DNA of 64,000 nt, from positions 56,009,175-56,073,174 of the forward strand of contig NC_087069.1 in assembly GCF_963678635.1 (NCBI RefSeq), in the 5' to 3' direction. The first letter of the stretch is position 1. Each line of letters begins with the position of its first letter. The notes under the pieces were generated by a model. That model worked only from the letters and a program-made list of their open reading frames with translations, did not search any database and was not told the origin of the DNA. Below, piece by piece: positions 32,406 to 43,079 of the stretch. The translations under genes were made by a program, and so were the position numbers. Source of the stretch: Symsagittifera roscoffensis (taxonomy: Eukaryota; Xenacoelomorpha; Acoela; Convolutidae).

Positions 32406-33050
32406 CTCTGATCTATACAGCATTTTTCTGTAAAAGCGAATGATCTGAGAAGAATTCAGAGAATGATCAACAAATTGTTTAAACAAGTTACCAATGAGGT
32501 TTTTAATCAATGTTGGTTGTGTAAATGTGCCGCCTAATTGCAAAAAATATGGCGTTAAACTCCCTTCTTTTTTCTTGTTGGACAATGTTTTTGCTACTAA
32601 TGTTTTCTAAGGAAGTTTATGTTTCATTTTAGATTCGACCAACTACCCAAATAACATGAAAGGCGGTTGCAGCATCCCCCGTTTAAGGCATGGTAAGATT
32701 ATCAGCGTAACTCTGAGGCCAGTACGTCGTAGGCGGGGACCCTGCAATTGATTTTTTTTGATTGCCCGTTAATTTCTCTGTTTCGTGTCTGCTTCCCTGT
32801 AAATTGGTTATTTTTTAAGTTTTCTGTAGTTTTGTGCTTTGGTTTTTATGTGGCCACTTTTCTAATTTTGAAAACAATATGGTTTGTATAAATTCTATTT
32901 CTTTCAATTAACTTTGGTGCTGTTAATTTTTTCTGTTTCATGTGATTTTAAAGGAAACAGTTATAAACCATCAGGTTAAAAAAACTTTTTGATGTTTTGC
33001 CGCATGTGAAAATGTTTCGCACGCACGTTTCAAAATGATAGTTTTTTGAA
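32406..33050. other. Non-coding DNA
   Basis: No feature recognised. Confidence 0.35.
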
Positions 33051-33792
33051 TGGTTTTTGACTGAAGTGTCTATTGCGTTGAAAGTTATCATTGCAATTGA
33101 AGGGTATTGAGTCTTCAGTTGTTAGATTTTTTCCTAACAGGTTGAACTTTATTGCTTTTCTGGAAACAGCTTTATTTTTTAAAGCCTTATGAGACCGTTT
33201 TTTTTGCACATAACCTTGCTCCATAATAAAAAAAGGCTAAAAAAATCGGCGTTCAACGAAAAAAATGAGTGATGCTTAAAAAGCTCAATTATATTTACTA
33301 CTCCTTGTAATGCGGCATCAGTTCCATTAAAAGCATGAAGGGTGCTTAAAAAGCGCAATTAATTTTACTACTCCTTTTCGAGTAGTAGCTGTAAATGTGA
33401 ACAAACAAATTTAATTCTGATTGCGATAAAAGCCGAATGCTAAGTGACAGGCATGCAAATTGGCCACTTCCCACAAGTTATACCTACAGGTGACCTCTAT
33501 AGATCACAAATACTAATCACACAAGTCCATAAACTAGGTCACAAAATAAGCAAATGGCATTCACATATTTTTCTTTCATCTCATTTACCCAGAAGTTATT
33601 ACTTGTTTTGGCATAATAGTCTCTGTATCGCCAGATGTAAAAATAATCACTTTTCTGATGACATCAACAAAGTTTTTTGAAGTTATTTCGAAATTGCCTG
33701 AAAAAAGATTTTTTTTTCTACCTCAAAACGACATTAGTAATAAAAAAAAACATTTTCCATAAAAAAAAGGTTTCGCATGCAATGGTGCTGAC

Positions 33793-33871
33793 CTTGAATG
33801 ACTTGCTGACGGAGAAGAAGAGGATGAGCATGCCCATGACAGAAGTGAGGAGGGAGTTGAACAGGGGCAGA
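33793..33871 (-). CDS. Membrane-protein exon Q, copy 1 (79 nt)
   Basis: On the minus strand the acceptor GTGCGTTTAG precedes the exon and the donor AAG|GTCAGC follows. The exon supplies the third base of a split codon, then 26 codons: LPLFNSLLTSVMGMLILFF is a transmembrane helix, then SVSKSFK. It ends in phase 0. It follows exon R (34,224-34,361) across a 352-bp intron with matching phase, and its end matches the phase-0 acceptor at 6,779. Three more copies exist at 39.3, 42.5 and 44.3 kb. Confidence 0.65.
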
Positions 33872-34223
33872 CTAAACGCACACAACACATCACAACATTA
33901 CAAGATATATGCTCATTAAAGGTCAGTTAGGATCCAAGGAAGAGAAGCATTTCACGATAAAAATATTCTAATGAGGTTACCAAAGCTAGAGTTAAACTTG
34001 TTGCCGCATTAAATTGATAGAGAAACTGTAAACACAGAGCGCAGGCGGATGGCATATCAAGAAACGAAAAAAAAAGTTTTTTCAATTTTAAAATTTGTAA
34101 AAAGGAGAGAGTAATTTGGTCGTGTGTCTGGGATTGAGACCTCAAGCAAGGTGTGGGCGGGGAACCTGAGGGCAAATTTGGTGTTCATGTATATTCAGTA
34201 ATAATCAGTACTTATTGACGTAC

Positions 34224-34361
34224 CTGACTTCGAGCATGGTCTCAGTTCTGGCCTTGTCTGGGTCTGAGTAGAGGACGCTGAAGTGGTGGTATGCTCTGCC
34301 ACTGTGGGCCATGTAGTCAATCGACACCCCCATCGCAATCAGAGTCAACATGAATGTCAAA
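34224..34361 (-). CDS. Membrane-protein exon R, copy 1 (138 nt, intact)
   Basis: Read on the minus strand. The donor is GTCAG|GTACGT. An acceptor-like TGTTGTAG lies directly upstream of TTTGACATTC. The frame reads LTFMLTLIAMGVSIDYM, then a polar segment containing HSGRAYHHFSVLYSDPD and ending in LEV. The same frame is also open further upstream into the 21-bp minisatellite, up to an ATG at 34,508-34,510. That would give a Lys/Ser-rich N-terminal tail and lengthen the hydrophobic stretch to a full helix (ACVFVCCSLTFMLTLIAMGV). So R may be either an internal exon or a first exon. Family not recognised. Confidence 0.6.
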
Positions 34362-34390
34362 CTACAACACACAAACACACATGCCACTCT

Positions 34391-34500
34391 GCATGACTTT
34401 GTAGTTTTATGTTCAGACTTTGAAGACTTATCTTCAGACTTTGTAGTCTTTTTTTCAGACTTCGCATTTTTATGTACACACTTTGCAGACTTTCCGCACC
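34391..34500 (-). repeat. 21-bp minisatellite abutting exon R copy 1
   Basis: Units of the form TTCAGACTTTG.AG.CTTATG (plus strand). On the minus strand the unit translates as Lys-Ser-Glu-His/Asp-Lys-x-x, in the same frame as exon R. The unit length is a multiple of three, so all frames stay open and open reading alone is not evidence of coding. Confidence 0.8.
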
Positions 34501-34576
34501 GAAATTTCATGAGTAATAGTAGATTATAATGGATTTTCGTTGACTAGAATGTTGTCGATATAATCGATTATCATGT

Positions 34577-34793
34577 TTTCAGACCATTTATCCACGGGGG
34601 AAAGGACCAACACAAGAGCTGTACAGCTCATCACGGCGAACCGCTGTTGTACCCCTGTTTAAGAACTACATGCAATTTTTTTTGGTTATTTTTCTGGGCT
34701 GGGTAATGTTGCTTCACCCTCAAGCAACCAGCACGGATCATGGTGGGCCTCGAACATCCGACCTTTCGAGTAACCACTTCACCACGGCTCCCC
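34577..34793 (-). mobile_element. tRNA-derived SINE with target duplication, copy in module 1
   Basis: 217 bp with the tRNA-like head on the minus strand (A-box TGGTGAAGTGG, B-box GTTCGAGGCC). It is flanked by GATTATCATGT at 34566-34576 and 34794-34804. The uninterrupted target is visible in sister modules near 35.94, 37.14, 45.83 and 47.09 kb, which proves this is an insertion. Confidence 0.9.
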
Positions 34794-35030
34794 GATTATC
34801 ATGTCAAATTTAGACCAAGTAATCGATTTTTAATCGATTATAATCGATTATTTTGGAAAAATTTAAATCCATTATAATCCATTATAATCGATTATAATCC
34901 ATTTTTGATTTCAATAAAATGGACTATTTTTTGTCCATAAAATCCATGAAAATTGATTAAATTTTGTAAATAATGACTCTAATTTTTTGTAAATTTCTGC
35001 AAAACTCGAACGAACACGTTCATCCAGGGG

Positions 35031-35300
35031 CGGCCAATATGTTGTAATTTTACAAAAAACAGCCCAAAAACAGCTTTTTTGACCAGCTCCTCAAGTCAAA
35101 AGCCCCCCATCACCCAACATACCCTCCCCCCTCCAACGTACCCGTAAACCCACGACGTACCCCCCTGACGTACACCCATCCCCCCACTTACCACCCAACC
35201 ACGACGTACCCCCTCTCTCTAGTTAGGGGACATCTATTTGTAATACGCTTAAGCGTGGAGGGGGGAGTTGGTGTGGTATCGATAGGTAACTTTTTATAAC
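35031..35300 (+). repeat. C-rich CGTACCC block, copy 1
   Basis: Begins CAGGGGCGGCCAATATG, followed by CCCAAAAACAGCTTTTTTGA, then irregular short repeats of ACGTACCCCC/CCCACGACGTACC, and ends GGAGGGGGGAGTTGG. The first 9 bases match hAT-type termini and the AAAACAGCTTTTTTGACC phrase resembles the MITE at 2.2-2.7 kb, so the block may derive from a related element. Further copies: 36,150-36,420; 37,370-37,600; 40,525-40,800; 46,045-46,320; 47,300-47,570. Confidence 0.7.
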
Positions 35301-35639
35301 TTTTCATAACCCGATTGAAAATAGGAAAATGAAATTAAGCGAGAGAACAAAATAACTAACTTAAGTTTAACAAAATTATGAAAAATGAAAACAACACACA
35401 AAAAGATTTGAATAAATAGATTGTAATTCATTATAATCGATTCAAAAGGATAATTTTTCTTTTGATAAATTTTTGAAAATAATCGATTTTAACCGATTAT
35501 AATCGATTATATTCAGATTTTTTTGCCTAAAAAATATCATCATTTTAATCCATTTTCAATCGATTATAATCGATTATTTTTGTTGTTTTGTAGAGACTGA
35601 CAATAAAAATCCAATATATCGATTATTATCCATGAAACT

Positions 35640-35875
35640 TCAGTGCGGGTTGTTTTCAGACTTTGCAGATTTATGTTCAGACTTTGCATTTTATGTTCAG
35701 ACTTCGTAGTTTTATGTTCAGACTTTGAAGACTTATCTTCAGACTTTGCAGACTTAAGTTCCGATTTTCCAAACCTAAATTTAGGCATTGCAGATTTATG
35801 TTCAGACTTTGTAGTCTTTTTTTCAGACTTTGCCTTTTTATGTTCAGACATTGCAGACTTCCCGCACCGAAGTTT
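35640..35875 (-). repeat. 21-bp minisatellite, array 2
   Basis: About ten 21-bp units, interrupted once by a diverged unit (CCAAACCTAAATTTAGGCATT) that is itself conserved in all the larger arrays. The right end carries GCACCGAAGTTTCATGG, which on the minus strand is an ATG followed by a Lys-Leu-Arg-Cys-Gly-Lys-Ser frame into the repeat. Confidence 0.85.
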
Positions 35876-36149
35876 CATGGGTAATAATAGATTATACTGG
35901 ATTTTCGTTGACTAAAATGTTGTCTATATAATCGATTATCATGTCAAAGTTAGACCAAGTAATCGGTTTTTAATCGATTATAATCGATTATTTTGGAAAA
36001 ATTTAAATCCATTATAATCCATTATAATCCATTTTTGTTTTCAAATAATGGACTAACTGTTGTCCAATAAATCCATGAAAATTGATTAAATTTTCTAAAT
36101 AATGACTCTAATTTTTTTGCAAATTTCTGCAAAACTCGAACAAACACGT

Positions 36150-36420
36150 TCATCCAGGGGCGGCCAATATGTTGTAATTTTACAAAAAGTGCTCAAAAAC
36201 AGCTTTTTTTTGAACAGCTCCTCAAGTCAAACCCGCCCAACGTACCCTCCCCCCTCCAACGTACCCCCAAACCCACGACGTACCCCCCTCACGTACACCC
36301 ATACCCCCACGTACCCCCCAACCACGACGTACCCCCTCTCTCTAGTTAGGGGTCATCTAACTGTAATACGCGTAAGCGTGGAGGGGGGAGTTGGTGTGGT
36401 ATCTATAGGTAACTTTTTGT
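36150..36420 (+). repeat. C-rich CGTACCC block, copy 2
   Basis: Same layout as copy 1, including the CAGGGGCGG start at about 36,157. Confidence 0.7.
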
Positions 36421-36769
36421 AACTTTTCATAACCCGATTGAAAATAGGAAAAATGAAATAAAGCGAGAGAACAAAATAACTGACTTAAGATAAACAAAAT
36501 TATGAAAAAAAGAAAACAACACACAAAAAGATTTGAATAAATAGATTATAATCGAATATAATTGATTAAAAAGGATAGTTTTTCTTTTGATAAAAATTTT
36601 TGAAAATCATTGATTATAATCAATTATAATCGATTATATTAGGATTTTAGTGTCTGAAAAATATTATCATTATAATCCATTTCCAATCGATTATTATCGA
36701 TTATTTTTGTTGTTTTGTAGAGAATGACAATGAAAATCCAATATATCGATTATTATCCATGAAACTTCA

Positions 36770-37075
36770 GTGCGGATTAATTTCAGACTTTGCAGACTTA
36801 TGTTCAGACTTTGCATTTTATGTTCAGACTTTGTAGTTTTATGTTCAGACTTTGAAGACTTATCTTCAGACTTTGCAGACTTATGTTCCGATTTTACAAA
36901 CCTAAATTTAGGCATTGCAGATTTATGTTCAGACTTTGTAGTCTTTTTTCAGGATTTGCATTTTTATGTTCAGACTTTGCAGGATTATTTTCAGACTTTG
37001 CAGACTTATGTTCAGACTTTGTAGTCTTATGTTCAGCCTTTTCATTTTTATGTTCAGACATTGCAGTCTTCCCGC
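36770..37075 (-). repeat. 21-bp minisatellite, array 3
   Basis: About fourteen units with the same diverged middle unit. The minus-strand ATG at the right end is lost here (TTTAATGGG instead of TTTCATGGG on the plus strand). Confidence 0.85.
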
Positions 37076-37369
37076 ACCGAAGTTTAATGGGTAATAATAG
37101 ATTATACTGGATTTTCGTTGCTTAAAATGTTGTCTATATAATCGATTATCATGTCAAATTTAGACCACGTAATTGGTTTTTAATCGATTATAATCGATTA
37201 TTTTGGAAATATTTAAATCCATTATAATCCATTATAATCAATTACAAATCATTTTTGTTTTCAAATAATGGACTATTTGTTGTTCAAAAAAACCATAAAA
37301 ATTTTGTAATTTTGTAAAAATGATTCTAATTTTTGGCAAATTTCTGCAAAACTCGAACAAACACGTTCA

Positions 37370-37600
37370 TCCAGGGGCGGTCAGTATGTTGTAATTTTAC
37401 AAAAAGTGCCCCCCCCCCCCCAACGTACCCTCCACCCTCCAACGTACCCCAAAACCCACGACGTACTCCCCTCACGTACACCCATCCCCCCACGTACCCC
37501 CCAACCACGACGTATCCCCCTCTCTCTAGTTAAGGGACATCTAACTGTAATACGCGTAAGCGTGGAGGGGGGAGTTGGTCTGGTATCTATAGGTTTTTTT
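37370..37600 (+). repeat. C-rich CGTACCC block, copy 3
   Basis: Shorter than the others; a C-run replaces part of the AAAACAGC segment. Confidence 0.65.
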
Positions 37601-37969
37601 TTCTAATTTTTCAACTTTTCATAACCCGATTGAAAATAGGAAAAAATGAAATTAAGCGAGAGAACAAAATAATTAACTTAAGTTTAACAAAATTATGATA
37701 AAATGAAACAATAACACACAAAAAAATTTGAATAAATAGATTATAATCCGTTATAATCGATTGAAAAGGATAATTTTTCTTTTGATAGATTTTTGAAAAT
37801 AATCGATTAGAACCGATTATAATCGATTATTTTAGAATTTTATTGACTAAAATATTATCATTATAATCCATTTTCACTCGATTATTATCGATTATTTTTG
37901 TTGTTTTGTAAAGACTGACAATAAAAATCCAATATAATCGATTATTATACATGAAACTTCAGTGCGGGT

Positions 37970-38225
37970 TATTTTCAGACTTTGCAGACTTATGTTCAGA
38001 CTTTGCATTTTATGTTCAGACCTTGTAGTTTTATGTTCAGACTTTGCATTTTATGTTCAGACTTTGATGACTTATCTTCAGACTTTGCAGACTTATGTTG
38101 CGATTTTCCAAACCTAAATTTAGGCATTTCATATTTATGTTCAGACTTTGTAGTCTTTTTTTCAGAATTTGCATTTTTATGTTCAGACTTTGCAGACTTA
38201 TCTCCAGACTTTGCAGACTTATGTA
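37970..38225 (-). repeat. 21-bp minisatellite, array 4
   Basis: About twelve units; its right end passes directly into the conserved segment at 38,214-38,385. Confidence 0.85.
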
Positions 38226-38385
38226 CTCTAAAGGCTTATGTTGCAGACTTTGACCAGCGTGGCTACAATGATTTTTCTGTCCCCATGCGGAAGTCAAACT
38301 ACATCTCACACAAACAAGGTGATCGATTTAAAAGATTCGCTCCAACAGCCACAGTACGAGTGTTAGTTTTGATGTTGCATTGATA
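38214..38385. other. Conserved segment at the head of each duplication unit
   Basis: Begins GTACTCTAAAGGCTTATG and runs to GTTGCATTGAT, repeated at about 41,394 and 43,166. The plus frame is open after an acceptor-like TATGTTGCAG and includes QRGYNDFSVPMRKSNY here (QRGDNDFS in the other two). The minus strand has an acceptor-like GAGATGTAG followed by TTTGAC, like that of exon R. I cannot decide whether it is an exon, or on which strand. Confidence 0.35.
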
Positions 38386-39340
38386 GCGATGAGAAAAGGG
38401 GAACACATTGCGTTTGATTAAGAAAATGTTTGGATCAATTGAGCAATCCCCCCCCCCCCGTAATGACCAATTGAGCTATCTCCCCCCCCCCCCCCAGCAA
38501 AAACGAATAAACTCTACAAAAAGACAACAGCAAACGCAAGTAGATGGATGACTTGTTTATAGCACGCAATCAATTGACCGAACTAAGTTTATCTTACATG
38601 AGTATCGAGAAAAATTTTGAAAAAAAAAATCGAAAAAAAAATCGAAAGAAAAATTAAAGTTATCATGCAATTGAAGGGTATTGAGTCTTCAGTTGTTAGA
38701 TTTTTTCCTAACAGGTTGGACTTCATTGCTTTTCTGGAAACAGCTTTATATTTTGTAAAGCCTTATGAGACCCGTTTCTTTAGCACATAACCTTGCTCCA
38801 AAATGAAAAAGGCTAAAAACTCGGCGTTTAACAAAAAGCATGAGTGGTGCTTGAAAAAGCGCAATTAATTTTACTTTTGATGCGGCATCAGTTCGAGTAT
38901 TAGCTGTAAATGTGAACAAACAAACTTAATACTGATTGCAATAAAAACCGAATGCTAAGTAACAGGCAAGCAAATTGGCCAACTCCCACAAGTTATACCT
39001 ACAGGATCACATAGATCACAAATACTAATCACACAAGTCCATAAATTATAGATCACAAATACTAATCACACAAGTCCATAAATTAGGTCACAAAATAAAC
39101 AAATGACATTCACATATTTTTCTTTCGTCTCATTTACCAAGAAGTTATTACTTGTTTTGGCATAATAGTCTGTGTATCGCCACATATAAAAATAATCACT
39201 TTTCTGATGACATCAACAAAGTTTTTTAAAGTAGTTTCGAACTTGCCTGAAAAAAAAGATTTTTTTTCTACCTCAAAACGACATTAGTAATAAAAAAACG
39301 TTGTCCATAAAAAAAAGGTTTTGCATGCAATGGTGCTGAC

Positions 39341-39419
39341 CTTGAATGATTTGCTGACGGAGAAGAAGAGGATGAGCATGCCCATGACAGAAGTGAGGAG
39401 GGAGTTGAACAGGGGCAGA
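39341..39419 (-). CDS. Exon Q, copy 2 (79 nt, intact)
   Basis: Same length, acceptor (CGTTTAG) and donor (AAG|GTCAGC) as copy 1, with nearly identical sequence. The exon Q-R intron is 351 bp. Confidence 0.6.
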
Positions 39420-39770
39420 CTAAACGCACACAACACATCACAACATAACATGATATGCTCATAAAAGGTTAGTTAGGATCCAAGGAAGAGAATCATTTCA
39501 CGATAAAAATATTCTAATAAGGTTACCAAAGCTAGAGTTAAACTTGTTGCCGCATTAAAACGATAGAGAAACTGTAAACACAGAGCGCAGGCGGATGGCA
39601 TATCAAGAAACGAAAAAAAAAACTTTTTTCGATTTTAAATTTTGTAAAAAGGAGAGAGTATTTTGGTCGTGTGTCTGGGACTGAGACCTCAAGCAAAGTG
39701 AGGGCGGGGAACCTGAGGGCAAGATTGGTGTTTATGTACATTCAGTACTAATCAGTACTTTTTGACGTAC

Positions 39771-39908
39771 CTGACTTCGAGCGTGGTCTCAGTTCTAGCC
39801 TTGTCTGGGTCTGAGTAGAGGACGCTGAAGTGGTGGTATGCTCTGCCACTGTGGGCCATGTAGTCAATCGAAACGCCCATCGCAATCAGAGTCAACATGA
39901 ATGTCAAA
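39771..39908 (-). CDS. Exon R, copy 2 (138 nt, intact)
   Basis: Full length and open, with both splice signals kept. It differs from copy 1 by few bases; one change near the donor makes a Met to Thr substitution (TTLEV for TMLEV). With copy 1 it is the only R copy that could contribute an uninterrupted frame. Confidence 0.6.
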
Positions 39909-39939
39909 CTACAACATACAAACACACATGCCACTCTGC

Positions 39940-40050
39940 ATGACTTTGTAGTTTTATGTTCAGACTTTGAAGACTTATCTTCAGGATTTGTAGTCTTTTT
40001 TTTCAGACTTTGCATTTTTATGTACGGACTTTGCAGACTTCCTGCACCGA
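39940..40050 (-). repeat. 21-bp minisatellite abutting exon R copy 2
   Basis: A short array with the same GCACCGAAATTTCATGAG right end as at 34.5 kb, in frame with exon R on the minus strand over most of its length. Confidence 0.75.
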
Positions 40051-40124
40051 AATTTCATGAGTAATAGTAGATTATAATGGATTTTCGTTGACTAGAATGT
40101 TGTCTATATAATCGATTATCATGT

Positions 40125-40341
40125 TTTCAGACCATTTATCCATGGGGGAAAAGACCAACACAACAGCTGTACAGCTCATCACGGCGAACCGCTGTTGTAC
40201 CCCTGATTAAGAACTACATGCAATTTTTTTTGTTCATTTTTCTGGGCTGGGTAATGTTGCTTCACCCTCAAGCAACGAGCACGGATCATGGTGGGCCTCG
40301 AACATCCGACATTTCGAGTAACCACTTCACCACGGCTCCCC
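40125..40341 (-). mobile_element. SINE copy carried by duplication (2)
   Basis: 217 bp, same insertion site and same GATTATCATGT flanks as at 34.6 kb, so it was copied with its module and did not insert independently. Confidence 0.88.
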
Positions 40342-40524
40342 GATTATCATGTCAAATTTAGACCAAGTAATCGATTTTTAATCGATTATAATCGATTATA
40401 ATCCATTTTTGATTTCAATAAAATGGACTATTTTTTGTCCATAAAATCCATGAAAATTGATTAAATTTAGTAAATAATGATTCTAATTTTTTGTAAATTT
40501 CTGCAAAACTCGAACAAACACGTT

Positions 40525-40800
40525 CATCCAGGGGCGGCCAATATGTTGTAATTTCACAAAAAACAGCCCAAAAACAGCTTTTTTGACCAACTCCTCAAGT
40601 CAAAAGCCCCCCATCCCCCAACGTACCCTCCCCCCTCCAACGTACCCCTAAACCCACGACGTACCCCCCTGCCGTACACCCATCCCCCCACTTACCACCC
40701 AACCACGACGTACCCCCCTCTCTCTAGTTAGGGGACATCTAACTGTAATACGCGTAAGCGTGGAGGGGGGAGTTGGTGTGGTATCTATAGGTAACTTTTT
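40525..40800 (+). repeat. C-rich CGTACCC block, copy 4
   Basis: Same layout as the others, starting CAGGGGCGGCCAATATG. Confidence 0.7.
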
Positions 40801-41144
40801 GTAACTTTTCAAACTTTTCATAACCCGATTGAATACAGGAAAAATTGAAATTAAGCGAGAGAACGAAATATTTCACTTAAGTTTAACAAAATTATGATAA
40901 AATGAAAACAACACACAAAAAGATTTGAATGAATAGATTATAATCCATTATAATCGATTGAAAAGGATAATTTTTGTTTTGATAGATTTTTGAAAATAAT
41001 CGATTATATTAGAATTTTATTGTCTAAAATATTATCATTATAATCCATTTTCAATCGATTATTATCGATTATTTTTGTTGTTTTGTAAAGACTGACAATA
41101 AAAATCCAATATAATTGATTATTATCCATGAAACTTCAGTGCGG

Positions 41145-41405
41145 GTTATTTTCAGACTTTGCAGACTTATGTTCAGACTTTGCATTTTATGTTCAGACCT
41201 TGTAGTTTTATGTTCAGACTTTGCATTTTATGTTCAGACTTTGATGACTTATCTTCAGACTTTGCAGACTTATGTTCCGATTTTCCAAACCTAAATTTAG
41301 GCATTGCAGATATATGTTCAGACTTGTAGTCTTTTTTTCAGAATTTGAATTTTTATGTTCAGACTTTGCAGACTTATCTCCAGACTTTGCAGACTTATGT
41401 ACTCT
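41145..41405 (-). repeat. 21-bp minisatellite, array 5
   Basis: About twelve units; nearly identical to array 4, leading into duplication unit B. Confidence 0.85.
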
Positions 41406-42506
41406 AAAGGCTTATGTTGCAGACTTTGACCAGCGTGGCGACAATGATTTTTCTGTCCCCATGCGGAAGTCAAACTACATCTCACACAAACAAGGTGATC
41501 GATTTAAAAGATTCGCTCCAACAGCCACAGTACGAGTGTTAGTTTTGATGTTGCATTGATAACGACAAGAAAAGGGGAACACATTGCGTTTGATTAAGAA
41601 AACGTTTGGATCAATTGAGCAATCCCCCCCCCCCCCCCCCCCCCCGTAATGACCAATTGAGCTATCTCTCCCCCCCAGCAAAAACGAATAAACTCTACAA
41701 AAAGACAACAGCAAACGCAAGTAGATTGATGATGTGTTTATAGCACGCAATCAATTGACCGAACGAAGTTTATCTTACATGAGTATCGAAAAAAACTTTG
41801 AAAAAAATCGAAAAAAAAAAATCGAAAGAAAGATTAAAGTTATCATGCAATTGAAGGGTATTGAGTCTTCAGTTGTTAGATTTTTTCCTAACAGGTTGGA
41901 CTTCATTGCTTTTCTGGAAACAGCTTTAGAATTTTAAGGCCTTATGAGACCCGTTTTTTTGCACATAACCTTGCTCCATAATGAAAAAGGCTAAAATCTC
42001 GGCGTTTAACGAAAAGCATGAGTGGTGCTTGAAAAAGCGCAATTAATTTTACTACTCTTTTTAAGCGGCATCAATTCGAGTATTAGCAAATGGTAAATGT
42101 TGTTAGTAAATGTGAACAAACAAACTTAATTCTGATTGCGATAATAGCCGAATGCTAAGTAACAGGCATGCAAATTGGCCAACTCACACAAGTTATACCT
42201 ACAGGTATGACCTCTATAGATCACAAACACTAATCACACAAGTCCATAAATTAGGTCACAAAATAAACAAATGACATTCACATATTTTTCTTTCATCTCA
42301 TTTACCAAGAATTTATTACTTGTTTTGGCATAATAGTCTGTGTATCGCCACATATAAAAATAATCACTTTTCTGATGACATCAACAAAATTTTTTACAGT
42401 AGTTTCGAACTTGCCTGAAAAAAAAATTTTTTCTACCTCAAAACGACATTAGTAATAAAAAAAAACGTTGTCCATAAAAAAAAGGTTTTGCATGCAGTGT
42501 CCTGAC

Positions 42507-42585
42507 CTTGAATGACTTGCTGACGGAGAAGAAGAGGATGAGCATGCCCATGACAGAAGTGAGGAGGGATTTGAACAGGGGTAGA
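42507..42585 (-). CDS. Exon Q, copy 3 (79 nt)
   Basis: Open and full length, with one Asn to Lys change (LFKSLLTS). The donor is AAG|GTCAGG. Confidence 0.5.
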
Positions 42586-42934
42586 CTAAACGCACACAAC
42601 ACATCACAACCTAACATGATATGCTCATAAAAGATCAGTTAGGATCCAAGGAAGCGAATCATTCCACAATAAAAATATTCTAATAAGGTTACCAAAGCTA
42701 GAGTTAAACTTGTTGCCGCATTTAAAACGATAGAGAAACTGTAAACACAGAGCGCAGGTGGATGGCATATCAAGAAACGAAAAAAAAACTTTTTTCAATT
42801 TTAAATTTTGTAAAAAGGGGAGTATTTTGGTCGTGTGTCTGGGACTGAGAACTCAAGCAAGCTGAGGGCGGGGAACTTGAGGGCAAATTTGGTGTTTTTG
42901 TACTTTCAGTAATAATCAGTACTTATTGACGTAC

Positions 42935-43079
42935 CTGACTTCGAGCATGGTCTCAGTTCTGGCTTTGTCTGGGTCTGAGTAGAGGACGCTGAAGTGGTGG
43001 TATGCTCTGCCACTGTGGGCAATGTAGTCAATCGACACCCCCATCGCAATCAGAGTCAACATGAATGTCAAACGTCAAA
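42935..43079 (-). pseudogene. Exon R, copy 3, disrupted by 7-nt duplication
   Basis: The acceptor side reads GTCAAACGTCAAAC on the plus strand where other copies have GTCAAAC once. The extra 7 bases put the rest of the exon out of frame from the acceptor, and no alternative AG lies between the two copies of the heptamer. Confidence 0.7.

Larger units (their letters stand above)
38214..39990 (+). repeat. ~1.77-kb duplication unit A
   Basis: Order within the unit: conserved ~170-bp segment, two poly-C tracts, an AT-rich block with TTCAGTTGTTAGATTTTTTCC, exon Q, exon R. Units B (41,394-43,165) and C (43,166-44,940) repeat it. A partial unit without the front segment lies at 33,050-34,500, and a front-only remnant at 47,720-47,960. 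Confidence 0.85.

Noticed and set aside
34577-34793. Functional tRNA gene
   Set aside because: A and B boxes are present, but there is no acceptor stem or anticodon arm in cloverleaf arrangement, and the copies have SINE bodies and a target duplication.
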